From the NCBI GenBank assembly GCA_023413185.1, contig JAEZQD010000152.1, forward strand, positions 1-64,000: DNA of 64,000 nucleotides. The letters are read 5' to 3'. The stretch's first letter is position 1, and every line of letters starts with the position of its first letter. This document shows, piece after piece, positions 42,324 to 50,022 of the stretch. The DNA comes from Bacillota bacterium (GTDB lineage Bacteria > Bacillota > Clostridia > Oscillospirales > Ruminococcaceae). The position numbers and the translations under genes are program-made. The notes under the pieces were generated by a model. The model was not told where the DNA came from, did no database searches, and saw only the letters and a program-made list of their open reading frames with translations.

Positions 42324-42980
42324 ATGATTAAAGGCTACATATCGGCGTATGACGGCGAAAACCTGACAGTCGTCGCCCCTTTTGCCGATGGCTATTTGCT
42401 CGACCGCCGCGAAATTACCGAGTGCGAGATAAGGCTTGACGATGGTCGCACCATCAGTGCAGACCAACGCAAAAAGATATATGCCACAATGAGAGATATA
42501 TCCATATGGAGCGGTCACACGCCGGACGAGATTAAGGCACTGCTCAAGTATGACTACATCGCCAAGACCGGTGCGGATTATTTTAGCCTGTCTGATGTCG
42601 ATATGACTACCGCCAACGAGTTTTTGACGCACATCATTGAGTTTTGCATCGAGAGCGACATCCCTTGTGATGACAATCTAATCGACCGGTCGCCGGATGT
42701 GGCGCGCTATATCTACGCCTGCGCAATTAACAAAAAATGCGTGTGCTGCGGCGGTAAAGCAGAGCCTCACCATCTTGACGCGGTCGGAGCAGGGCGAAAC
42801 CGAAAAGAAATTATCCATCTTGGAATGTCCATGCTGCCGCTTTGCCGGACGCATCATAGCGAGGCACACACGATTGGCAAGGACACGTTTTGCAACAAAT
42901 ATCATGCGTTCGGCATTAAGGCAGACAGGGCGATTTGCGAGACTTATAAACTACGACAAAGGAGCAAAAAGGCATGTTAA
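42324..42980 (+). CDS. Putative HNH nuclease (HNHc_6 type)
   Basis: A 218-residue protein with a C-terminal zinc-dependent HNH-like domain: CVCCGGKAEPHHLDAVGAGRNRKE and LPLCRTHHSEAHTIGKDTF. The N-terminal half (DGENLTVVAPF, KKIYATMRDISIWSG) matches phage proteins always found next to SSB and RecT. It is probably a structure-specific recombination nuclease. AAAGGAGGCGCG precedes the ATG. Confidence 0.85.
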   Translation: MIKGYISAYDGENLTVVAPFADGYLLDRREITECEIRLDDGRTISADQRKKIYATMRDISIWSGHTPDEIKALLKYDYIAKTGADYFSLSDVDMTTANEFLTHIIEFCIESDIPCDDNLIDRSPDVARYIYACAINKKCVCCGGKAEPHHLDAVGAGRNRKEIIHLGMSMLPLCRTHHSEAHTIGKDTFCNKYHAFGIKADRAICETYKLRQRSKKAC

Positions 42981-43393
42981 ACAAGGCAATCCTCATGGGA
43001 CGCATCACAGCAGAGCCAGAGTTAAGGCGCACAAAGACCGACATTGCTGTGTGTAAGATTACGATCGCCGTCGACCGCAATTTTAAATCAGGCGGAGAGC
43101 GCGAGACAGATTTTATCGACATTGTGGCGTGGCGGCAGACCGCAGAATTTATTTGCAAGTATTTCAAAAAAGGCGACCTGATAGCGGTTGACGGCAAAAT
43201 CCAGACCCGCAGTTATACCGACAATCAAGGAGTGAAACGCAAGGCGTTTGAGGTTGTAGCGGATAACGTGAGTTTTTGCGGCGGGAAGAAAGAAACCCCG
43301 CTTGACAGAGTGGAGAGAGCGGCGAAGAATGCAGGCATTGAGGTTAACGGAGATTTTACGGTTGTTGCATCCGGAGACGACCTGCCGTTTTAA
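42974..43393 (+). CDS. ssb: Single-stranded DNA-binding protein
   Basis: A 139-residue SSB with the OB fold (MLNKAILMGRITAEPELRRT, DFIDIVAWRQTAEFICKYFKKGDLIAVDGKIQTRSYTD) and the acidic C-terminal tip DDLPF used to recruit partners. ATG overlaps the HNH gene end. Confidence 0.95.
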   Translation: MLNKAILMGRITAEPELRRTKTDIAVCKITIAVDRNFKSGGERETDFIDIVAWRQTAEFICKYFKKGDLIAVDGKIQTRSYTDNQGVKRKAFEVVADNVSFCGGKKETPLDRVERAAKNAGIEVNGDFTVVASGDDLPF

Positions 43394-43405
43394 AGGGGTG
43401 ATATT

Positions 43406-44203
43406 TTGGACTACAGCTTTAACGGAGAAATCGCAAAACTGTACGGCGTTGACGAGGCGGTTTTTATCCACAACCTGTACTGGTGGATAGCGAAAAACGA
43501 AGCCAACGGGCGGCATTACTACGACGGGCGAAATTGGACGTATAACAGCATGGATGCGTTTGCAAGGCTGTTTCCGTTTTGGAGCGCAAGGCAAGTTCGC
43601 CGTATTGTAAAAAAACTGTACGAGAATGGCGCGATACATATTGGCAATTACAATCAACGAGGGTTTGACCGCACCCAGTGGTATGCATTAGACCAATCGG
43701 TCACAGCATTATACCAAATAGGCGATTCCATTCGACCAAACAGTCAAATGGAAGTGACAGAACAGTCAAATGGAAGTGACCAAACAGTCAGACCAATACC
43801 AGATAGTAAACCAGATAGTAAACCAGATATAAACACAGATACGGAGAAAACGTCCTGTAAACAAATATCGGAACTGTTTAACTCAACCTGCAAATCCTAC
43901 GCATCCGTAACAAAACTGTCCGAATCCCGCAAAAAAGCAATCAAGGCACGGTTGGCTGACGGGTACATACTGGATGACTTCCAAACACTATTCGCAAAAG
44001 CCGAGGCATCAGACTTTTTGCGCGGCATGGTGAAATCCAAAGGTCACGAAAACTGGAAAGCCACGTTTGACTGGCTGATAACCGACCGAAATATGCCAAG
44101 GGTGATTGAGGGTGTGTTTGACAACAAGGCAAAGCAATCGTCAGGCAGTTTGAACATGGAGCTTATCGAGAACGAGGGGCTTTACTACGTGCCGAAGCTG
44201 TGA
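43406..44203 (+). CDS. Phage replication initiator (winged helix)
   Basis: A 265-residue replication protein. The N-terminal winged-helix domain (residues 1-95; WTYNSMDAFARLFPFWSARQVRRIVKKLYENG) is of the phage DnaD/replisome-organiser type. A repetitive linker (residues 112-145) follows. The C-terminal DnaD-like domain (residues 190-240) has FLRGMVKSKGHENWKATFDWLI. TTG 43406 lies after AAAGGGGTG. The linker-coding DNA carries iteron-like repeats (43739-43830), a typical origin within the initiator gene. No helicase loader or helicase gene is obvious nearby. Confidence 0.85.
   Translation: MDYSFNGEIAKLYGVDEAVFIHNLYWWIAKNEANGRHYYDGRNWTYNSMDAFARLFPFWSARQVRRIVKKLYENGAIHIGNYNQRGFDRTQWYALDQSVTALYQIGDSIRPNSQMEVTEQSNGSDQTVRPIPDSKPDSKPDINTDTEKTSCKQISELFNSTCKSYASVTKLSESRKKAIKARLADGYILDDFQTLFAKAEASDFLRGMVKSKGHENWKATFDWLITDRNMPRVIEGVFDNKAKQSSGSLNMELIENEGLYYVPKL
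43739..43830 (+). repeat. Iteron-like repeats, candidate phage origin
   Basis: Two identical 20-bp copies start at 43739 and 43761 and a partial third at 43783, a strict 22-bp period. They are followed by CCAGATAGTAAA twice plus CCAGAT (12-bp period). Sequences lie within the initiator gene. Confidence 0.6.
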
Positions 44204-44243
44204 CAATTTGTTGACCTTAACAAAATGATTGGAGGAACAACGC

Positions 44244-44429
44244 GTGTTTGAAAGTTTAATAGGCAAAAGGGTAATTATAACGGGCGACCACCCGTGGGCT
44301 GGCGAAACCGGAGTTGTCGAAGCTGTGAAAACAACGTCGTTCGGAAAAACGGGCATGATTGTAACGCTCGACAACGGAAATTCGTGTTTTGTCTTTAGCG
44401 GCGCTCAGGTAAAGCAGCTAAAAGCATGA
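44244..44429 (+). CDS. Small SH3-like phage protein
   Basis: A 61-residue beta-rich protein (MFESLIGKRVIITGDHPWAG onward; GMIVTLDNGNSCFVF). GTG 44244 follows GGAGG. The ATG upstream (44229) overlaps the ribosome site. Function unknown. Confidence 0.72.
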   Translation: MFESLIGKRVIITGDHPWAGETGVVEAVKTTSFGKTGMIVTLDNGNSCFVFSGAQVKQLKA

Positions 44430-44776
44430 ACTGGTCAGAGGAAGAATACGCCGCATACTTAGCGCGAACCGGCAAACCAGCACCAAAACCCAAAAAATCA
44501 AAGTACAACAACTGCCGCACAAACGGTCACGCGTCAAAACATGAGGATGATGTTGCTGCCGATTTACACATGAGGGCAAAAGCGGAGCGAATAACCGTTT
44601 TGGAGCAAGTACCGTTTGAGTTGGTCGGCGGGGTTAAGTACATAGCGGACTTTGTGATACTCCACCCCAACGGCACATACGAGGTTTTGGACGCGAAAGG
44701 GATGCGAACGGACGTGTACAAAATTAAGAAAAAACAATTTGAATCCCTGTGGGAGCAGGAATTAAAGGAGGTTTGA
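44426..44776 (+). CDS. DUF1064 protein (Holliday-junction-resolvase-like nuclease)
   Basis: A 116-residue DUF1064 protein with a PD-(D/E)xK-like core: SKHEDDVAADLHMRAKAERI, VKYIADFVILHPNGTYEVLDAKGM. The catalytic residues are candidates (E in SKHEDD, D in ADFV, D-x-K in EVLDAKG). It is thought to resolve phage recombination intermediates. Confidence 0.82.
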   Translation: MNWSEEEYAAYLARTGKPAPKPKKSKYNNCRTNGHASKHEDDVAADLHMRAKAERITVLEQVPFELVGGVKYIADFVILHPNGTYEVLDAKGMRTDVYKIKKKQFESLWEQELKEV

Positions 44777-44779
44777 CAA

Positions 44780-45202
44780 TTGAACTTAAACGAACTAGCA
44801 AAAGAAATCCACGAAAACGCGGTGGCGCATGGATGGTGGGACGAGCCGAGAAGCTTCGGGGAAATAGTTGCCTTGTGCCATTCGGAACTATCTGAAGCAT
44901 TGGAAGAACACAGGGACGGCAGGGCGAATGTGTGGTTTGCCTGCATCCCAACGGATGCGTTTGCCGGATGCAGAAACATGACGCACTGCAAAAACAATAA
45001 AAGCAATCTTGGGTGCAAAAGCCTTCAATTGTGCCGGTATAAAGACAAGAAGCCAGAAGGGATTGCGGTAGAAATGGCAGACTGCCTTATCCGAATACTT
45101 GACTGGTGCGGCAAAGAGGGCATCGACATTGACGAGATTGTCCGTATCAAACATGAGTACAACAAAACCAGACCGTACAAGCACGGGGGCAAGCTGATAT
45201 GA
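44780..45202 (+). CDS. MazG-like nucleotide pyrophosphohydrolase with cysteine-rich insert
   Basis: A 140-residue protein that starts at TTG 44780 with AAAGGAGG upstream. MazG-like helices are visible: LAKEIHENAVAHGWWD, CHSELSEALEEHRDG (E-x2-E motif) and AVEMADCLIRILDWCG (E-x2-D motif). Between them is a 40-residue insert with five cysteines and one histidine (FAGCRNMTHCKNNKSNLGCKSLQLC), possibly metal-binding and unusual for the family. It should hydrolyse nucleoside triphosphates to monophosphates. Confidence 0.78.
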   Translation: MNLNELAKEIHENAVAHGWWDEPRSFGEIVALCHSELSEALEEHRDGRANVWFACIPTDAFAGCRNMTHCKNNKSNLGCKSLQLCRYKDKKPEGIAVEMADCLIRILDWCGKEGIDIDEIVRIKHEYNKTRPYKHGGKLI

Positions 45203-45906
45203 CCAGAGAACAATTACTATCGGTCGCGCGATCGATTTTGTTTAACACCGAAACGGTACGAGCGATATTGGACGGGCGCAAGACGGTTACAAGGCGGGTT
45301 GTTAAGGGCTTGCCTGACTGCAACCTTATGTATCTTGAAACAAATCCGTCTGTTTACACGGAGGACAATCCAGACAAAGAAAGAACGCTTAACGGTCTAT
45401 GGGCGATATTCGAATCATGTGGTGACGAATATGAAGAATGCCCAATGCGGAAGTCTGCATACAAAGTTGGCGACATCCTCTATGTGCGGGAAACGTTCCA
45501 CCAAAATTATGACGGTTCATACGCTTATAAAGCGTATTCTCCTACAAATTCTGGTTGGTCGCCATCCATCCACATGCCAAAAGAAGCCGCCCGTATCTTC
45601 TTGCGCGTTACCGATGTGCGGGTGGAAAGGTTGCAGGATATCACAGAGGAACAGGCTAAGAATGAGGGAATATCAGAACAAGAAATTATTAAAGCTTGGA
45701 ATTCAGTTTATAAGCACAAGGGCGGTTTCACAGAGAAAATATCCGAAAACCTTATCAGATTGTTTGGCACAGATAGCCACATAATCTATGTCTTTAAAAA
45801 CCTATGGAACAGCACAATCAAAAAACAAGACCTCAACCGCTACGATTGGGACGCAAACCCGTGGGTATGGGTCTATGAACTTGAAAGGGTGATTGAGGAC
45901 GCATGA
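45199..45906 (+). CDS. ASCH-domain-like phage protein
   Basis: A 235-residue protein. LFNTETVRAILDGRKTVTRRVVKG is the conserved ASCH-type start, followed by YKVGDILYVRETF and ARIFLRVTDVRVERLQDITEEQAKNEGI. The domain binds RNA or modified nucleotides; its function in phages is unknown. ATG overlaps the MazG-like stop and its stop overlaps the PP-loop protein. Confidence 0.82.
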   Translation: MTREQLLSVARSILFNTETVRAILDGRKTVTRRVVKGLPDCNLMYLETNPSVYTEDNPDKERTLNGLWAIFESCGDEYEECPMRKSAYKVGDILYVRETFHQNYDGSYAYKAYSPTNSGWSPSIHMPKEAARIFLRVTDVRVERLQDITEEQAKNEGISEQEIIKAWNSVYKHKGGFTEKISENLIRLFGTDSHIIYVFKNLWNSTIKKQDLNRYDWDANPWVWVYELERVIEDA

Positions 45907-46721
45907 AGTACATTGTCTGTTATTCGGGCGGTCACTCATCCGCGCTGGTTGCGATTGAAGCCGTAAGAAAGGCAGGGAAAGAAAGCGTAATATTGCTAAA
46001 TCACGACATATCAAGCGAAGCAGAACACGCAGACATAAAACGATTTAAGCAAGAGGTGGCAGACTACCTTGATTTGCCGATAACGTACGCAAACGCGGAT
46101 GGCTTTGAGACGCTAACACCGCTTGAGGTTTGCAGACGACGCGGGGTGTTTGTAAACCCAAGTACACAGCAAGCATTATGCACTTACTACCTCAAAACAG
46201 AGCCTTTTTACAAATGGCTTAAAGAAAACTATCCGTCATCCGCAGAACGCCCAAGAGAGGACGTAAAAATACTTTACGGGTTTGATGCTGACGAGCCGGA
46301 CAGAATAACGCGAAAAGTCGGCGTAATGGCAACAATGGGGCACTACACGGACTACCCGCTTGCATTTTGGAAAAGAACCATAGAAAACACTGAATCAATC
46401 GGGATAAGCCGCCCGTTGACCTACAAAATTTTTAAGCACGCGAATTGTTTCCCTTGCTTAAAGGCGGGAAAACAACACTGGTACATAGCATACTGCCTTA
46501 AACGCAAGCAGTTTGACGAAGCGGCTGTGCTGGAAAAAGAAATCGGGCACACGTTACTCAAGGGCGTATCGCTAGAAGAATGCGTACCGGAATTTGAGCG
46601 AATGGTTGAGTGTGGCATGTGCCCGAACGACCGAGAAAATAGTGCGTCGTTTTGGGCAAAAGTAAACAACGCAATACCAGACCAACAAACATTACTGCCG
46701 TGCGATTGTGCGATTTTATAG
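45903..46721 (+). CDS. PP-loop ATPase, PAPS-reductase-like
   Basis: A 272-residue adenine nucleotide alpha-hydrolase superfamily protein. The ATP-binding PP-loop reads CYSGGHSSALVAIEAV near residues 6-20. Cysteine motifs (CTYYLKTEPF, NCFPCLKAGK, ECGMCPND and the C-terminal CDC) suggest metal binding. Members activate sulfate or modify nucleotides, and phage members are implicated in DNA or tRNA modification; the substrate here is unknown. It ends the nucleotide-metabolism trio MazG-like, ASCH, PP-loop. Confidence 0.82.
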   Translation: MKYIVCYSGGHSSALVAIEAVRKAGKESVILLNHDISSEAEHADIKRFKQEVADYLDLPITYANADGFETLTPLEVCRRRGVFVNPSTQQALCTYYLKTEPFYKWLKENYPSSAERPREDVKILYGFDADEPDRITRKVGVMATMGHYTDYPLAFWKRTIENTESIGISRPLTYKIFKHANCFPCLKAGKQHWYIAYCLKRKQFDEAAVLEKEIGHTLLKGVSLEECVPEFERMVECGMCPNDRENSASFWAKVNNAIPDQQTLLPCDCAIL

Positions 46722-46729
46722 GAGGATTT

Positions 46730-47281
46730 ATGAAAAAACTACTATGTTTTATCCTTGCCGTCATGGTGGCGGCAACTACGGTATACGCCAAGACAGCAAT
46801 TGACCTAACAGCCGACTACGACAAGCCAACGGTCGAGGAACTAGAAGCGGGATTGCTATTTGAACTTAAACCATACGCGGCTGAATACTTGGCGGCGGCG
46901 GAGGAATACGGCGTTAATGTTTACTTTCTCTGCGCAAAGGATGGACTTGAATCATGGTGGGGTCAAGACACAATAGCCAAAAACAATCTAGGCGGGTGGA
47001 GGCTTGACAGCGGCGAATATAAGCCGTTTGACAGCGTGGAGGAATCTATCTGGTACAGGGCAAAAAACATAAAGGTTATGTACCTCACGCCGAAGCCGAC
47101 AAACGCAGACCCCGAGGATATAACGGGTGATTACTTCACAGGCTACACGCTAGAGGACGTTAATGTTTACTACAACGGCACTGACGCGTGGCTAAAGGCA
47201 GTAAACGGCATCTGGTACGACATTGAGTGGCGCGTTGGGAAGTACCGGAAGGAAATGGAGGGCAACCATGCGGACGATTGA
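46730..47281 (+). CDS. Secreted glucosaminidase-like protein
   Basis: A 183-residue protein with a cleavable signal peptide (MKKLLCFILAVMVAATTVYA). The rest resembles the glucosaminidase (GH73/LytD-type) fold: YAAEYLAAAEEYGVNVYFLCAKDGLES (with the catalytic Glu candidate in GLESWWG), KNNLGGWRL and FDSVEESIWYRAKNIKVMYL. It lies in the early region, far from lysis genes, so it is not the usual endolysin; it could be a host-envelope modifier expressed from the prophage. RBS TAGGAGG precedes the ATG. Confidence 0.72.
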   Translation: MKKLLCFILAVMVAATTVYAKTAIDLTADYDKPTVEELEAGLLFELKPYAAEYLAAAEEYGVNVYFLCAKDGLESWWGQDTIAKNNLGGWRLDSGEYKPFDSVEESIWYRAKNIKVMYLTPKPTNADPEDITGDYFTGYTLEDVNVYYNGTDAWLKAVNGIWYDIEWRVGKYRKEMEGNHADD

Positions 47282-47693
47282 GGAAATCAAGGCTAACATA
47301 AAACAAATGGGCGCATTGGAACCGGAGATTGGCGAGCGCAGTTGTTTACAAAGAGAACTGTACAGGGCAATTACAGACAGCATCCCGCTTGACCGCTTAG
47401 AAGAAATCTGCAACGCCGAGCGCGAGGGGCGGTGCGTGGTGTTGCCGTGCAGGGTTGGGGATACGGTGTATTTTATTAAGAGTTGCTTTTCCTACGCTAA
47501 AAGTCCTATGCGAGGCACGGTGTGCATGATAAAGACTTTTTCGGAAAGAAACACATTTACATTTGGCGTTATTATGGAAGGCAGCAATCAAGAGCGAAGC
47601 TTTACTGCTTTTGACATTGGCAAAACCGCATTCCTCACCCGCGAAGCCGCAGAACAGGCGTTAAAGGAGCGTGAGCAAGATGAACAAGTATGA
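47268..47693 (+). CDS. Phage hypothetical protein
   Basis: A 141-residue protein with an N-terminal helical part and a beta part starting VVLPCRVGDTVYFIKSC and ending DIGKTAFLTREAAEQALKER. The same pattern occurs in many phage proteins of unknown function. ATG 47268 follows GGAGGG. Confidence 0.78.
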   Translation: MRTIEEIKANIKQMGALEPEIGERSCLQRELYRAITDSIPLDRLEEICNAEREGRCVVLPCRVGDTVYFIKSCFSYAKSPMRGTVCMIKTFSERNTFTFGVIMEGSNQERSFTAFDIGKTAFLTREAAEQALKEREQDEQV

Positions 47694-48021
47694 GCAATCA
47701 ATTGTTGACCGTCTGCGGTACGGACTGTATGGGCGGTTTTCGGTAACTCTCGGAGCAGACGAAGTACACATACCAATGAACGCCATAGAGGAAAACGAAA
47801 AGCTTCGCGCCGACTTCGCCCGTGTTACTGCGGAGAGAGACGCGGCGGTGGAGGATATCAAGCACAACAACAACTGCACCGTCTGCGCTTACGGGCTGAG
47901 CCAAGGAGACTGCGAAACCAACGACTACGACTGCGAAAACTGCCGCGCCAATTGCGAGTGCAAAAGTTGCCGCAACGAAAACAATTGGAAATGGCGCGGC
48001 ATGAAGGAGGTTTTGAAATGA
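47680..48021 (+). CDS. Phage Cys-rich zinc-binding protein
   Basis: A 113-residue protein. Residues 1-65 are charged and helical, and residues 65-105 carry eight cysteines (CTVCAYG, C-ETNDYDCENC-ANCECKSC). Probably one or two zinc sites. ATG 47680 follows AAGGAGC with better spacing than GTG 47671. Confidence 0.72.
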   Translation: MNKYEQSIVDRLRYGLYGRFSVTLGADEVHIPMNAIEENEKLRADFARVTAERDAAVEDIKHNNNCTVCAYGLSQGDCETNDYDCENCRANCECKSCRNENNWKWRGMKEVLK

Positions 48022-48416
48022 CTGTAAAGGCGTGTGAGAGGTGCGGAAAGACGTTTAACTCATATTTTTACGAAACAATGTGCTATAAGTGCCAGACCGA
48101 AAAGAACCTTGAAGATGTGAGGGAAAGCATATTGTCCGGAGAAGAAACAAGTACCGACTGCGAAAGCGATGTAATCTGTCCGTGGTGTTGCGAAGTGATA
48201 GAGGGAGACTGCGAAACAAGCGAGTTTTACGAAGATGGTACACATGTTTTTGACTGTCCTTTCTGCGAAAAGGAATTTACATTGTCCACAAGCGTGTCCT
48301 ATACATACTCCACGGAACGAGAACTCCCAGACTATGTTTTGCGGGAACGCGAGTACAGGAGGTTGGAACGGGAGAAGTTTATTGCTCGGTCTCAGAAGGA
48401 GGACAACAATGTCTAA
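48018..48416 (+). CDS. Phage double zinc-ribbon protein
   Basis: A 132-residue protein starting at ATG 48018. It has three CxxC-type sites: CERCGKTF...CYKC, CPWCCE and CPFCEKEF, then a basic C-terminal helix. Nucleic-acid binding is likely but not shown. Confidence 0.72.
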   Translation: MTVKACERCGKTFNSYFYETMCYKCQTEKNLEDVRESILSGEETSTDCESDVICPWCCEVIEGDCETSEFYEDGTHVFDCPFCEKEFTLSTSVSYTYSTERELPDYVLREREYRRLEREKFIARSQKEDNNV

Positions 48417-48579
48417 AATCACAATAACCGTTACGATACCAAGCGGAGACACTTGCGCGGGCTGTCGGCATCAGTCAATGGGAAACGATGGGTGTTTGCT
48501 GTTTAAGGAGATTCGGAGCAGGCGGGACGGAGAATATGTCAAATGTGCATTGTGTAAGGAGGCTGCCAATGGCGATTAA
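48409..48579 (+). CDS. Small Cys-rich phage protein
   Basis: A 56-residue protein with cysteine pairs CAGC, C (GCLLF) and CALC and an N-terminal beta strand (KITITVTIPSGD). ATG 48409 follows AAGGAGGAC. It overlaps the previous gene by 8 bases. Confidence 0.68.
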   Translation: MSKITITVTIPSGDTCAGCRHQSMGNDGCLLFKEIRSRRDGEYVKCALCKEAANGD

Positions 48580-48928
48580 GCTATATTGCCTAAACCCGTC
48601 ATGCGTGTGGCGAACGCCGGATAATGTCTGCTCGTGGACAATGTGCCCGACAAAAGACAGGGTATCAGTTGACGCAACGCCAAAGTATAACATTGCAGCC
48701 CTTGCGGCGTGTGTAAACAAGCTTGACAAAGACAGGCACAAATCAAAACCAACACGGGGTAGATCTGTAATCGGCACAGACAAGGACGGAAAAGAGCACC
48801 GCTATAAATCCTCGGCAGACGCGTACAGGGCACACGGGATAAGCCGGAGTAATTTGTCAAACGCCTTAAACCAAAAAACAAGGGCGGGCGGGCTGTATTG
48901 GAGGTATGCGGATGCAGACAAGGCATAA
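48569..48928 (+). CDS. NUMOD1-like DNA-binding phage protein
   Basis: A 119-residue protein. The N-terminal 30 residues have a Cys cluster (CLNPSC, DNVCSW, MCPTK). The C-terminal YKSSADAYRAHGISRSNLSNALNQKTRAGGLYWRYAD matches the NUMOD1 helix-turn-helix usually fused to homing endonucleases, here without a nuclease. ATG 48569 overlaps the previous stop region. Confidence 0.72.
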   Translation: MAIKLYCLNPSCVWRTPDNVCSWTMCPTKDRVSVDATPKYNIAALAACVNKLDKDRHKSKPTRGRSVIGTDKDGKEHRYKSSADAYRAHGISRSNLSNALNQKTRAGGLYWRYADADKA

Positions 48929-49397
48929 GCTGCCTGACGATGTAAAGCAATCTGTTATCTCCTACATACGCGGATATGACCGTAGGCTAAAGCGGTATCT
49001 GTCAATGCGCAGCGATATAATCAATTCTACAGGGTGCGCCTTTGCGGAATACACAGCATCGCACGAGGGCAAGCAAGAAACGCGGCGGCAGTACTTCTCG
49101 CACGGCAGCGAAGTAGGCAGACCCGTGGAAAATAAAGCGGAAAAGCTTGAAGCCCTTGAATTTCAGCCAGACGTCAAGAAGATGCGCGCGGTCGAGCAAG
49201 CAAAGAACACCATAGGGGCAGACTTACAGAGCGAGGAACTCCGAGAGAAGCTAAAAACCGCGATATGGCTTAACTGCCTTGCGGGGCGGCAATATCCATA
49301 CGAGATATTGGACGTACCGACAATCGGGCGAAATGAGTTTTATCGCAGAAAGGCGGAGTTTGTGTATTTGATTGCTGAGATTGAAATGTTGATTTAG
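48912..49397 (+). CDS. ArpU-like late transcription regulator
   Basis: A 161-residue protein with the pattern of the ArpU/RinA-type regulators that stand before the terminase gene: AVEQAKNTIGADLQSEELREKLKTAIWLNCLAGRQYPYEILDVPTIGRNEFYRRKAEFVYLIAE, a sigma-70 region-4-like helix-turn-helix. It likely activates late transcription from 49398-49548. ATG 48912 has GGAGGT at good distance. Confidence 0.78.
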   Translation: MQTRHKLPDDVKQSVISYIRGYDRRLKRYLSMRSDIINSTGCAFAEYTASHEGKQETRRQYFSHGSEVGRPVENKAEKLEALEFQPDVKKMRAVEQAKNTIGADLQSEELREKLKTAIWLNCLAGRQYPYEILDVPTIGRNEFYRRKAEFVYLIAEIEMLI

Positions 49398-49548
49398 GTA
49401 CTGTGCATCCAAAAACAATGGTAAAATTATCATAGTGGGAATTGTATAGAGGCGGATAAGCTTCGGCTGCCGCCTCACCCGCTAAACAACAACACAAAGC
49501 CGCTCAGAGATGGGCGGATTTGTTATATCAAATAGCGAGGTGGTGAGA
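49398..49548 (+). promoter_or_regulatory. Late control region before terminase
   Basis: Contains an imperfect 16-bp palindrome ATGGTAAAATTATCAT (49424-49439), then hairpins GAGGCGG/CCGCCTC (49449-49476) and CCGCTC/GGGCGG (49500-49517) followed by ATTTGTT, which looks like a terminator. Such arrangement suits a late promoter activated by the ArpU-like protein with an antiterminated early terminator. Confidence 0.5.
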
Positions 49549-50022
49549 GTGGCAAAGAGTAAATGGGAGTATGTGCAAAGCAAACTAGACGCTGTATCGA
49601 CATGGTGTCGGGCTGGCGTTTTGGAAAAGGATATAGCAAAGAAGTTAGGCATAAGCGTGTCTACTTTTGAATCATACAAGCTGCAGCACCCGGAATTTTT
49701 GGAAGCCTTAAAAAACGGGCGGGAAGATGCGGACGACCAAGTAGAAGCTGCCTTGTTTGAAAAGTGTATCGGAAAGCATTATTACGAGCAGGTGGCGTTT
49801 AAGTGCAAAGAAGTGTACTACGACGAACAAGACCGCAGATGCGAACGAGAGGAAATTAAAATCACAGAGGTAAAGCGGTTTATGACTCCTGAGACAATGG
49901 CGCAGTTGGCGTGGCTCAATAACCGCAGGCCAGACAGATGGAGAAGGAACGCGGGCAAGGAAAGGCTTGACGAAAAGAAGTTTGAGCACGACAAAGAAAT
50001 AGACGACAAGAGGTACTTTTAG
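49549..50022 (+). CDS. Terminase small subunit (putative)
   Basis: A 157-residue protein with an N-terminal helix-turn-helix (WCRAGVLEKDIAKKLGISVSTFESYKLQHPEFLEALKNGREDADDQVEAALFEK), a middle beta segment and a helical basic end. The pattern is that of phage terminase small-subunit or terminase-associated DNA binders. GTG 49549 follows GAGGTGG. Another candidate small subunit lies at 51205. Confidence 0.72.
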   Translation: MAKSKWEYVQSKLDAVSTWCRAGVLEKDIAKKLGISVSTFESYKLQHPEFLEALKNGREDADDQVEAALFEKCIGKHYYEQVAFKCKEVYYDEQDRRCEREEIKITEVKRFMTPETMAQLAWLNNRRPDRWRRNAGKERLDEKKFEHDKEIDDKRYF

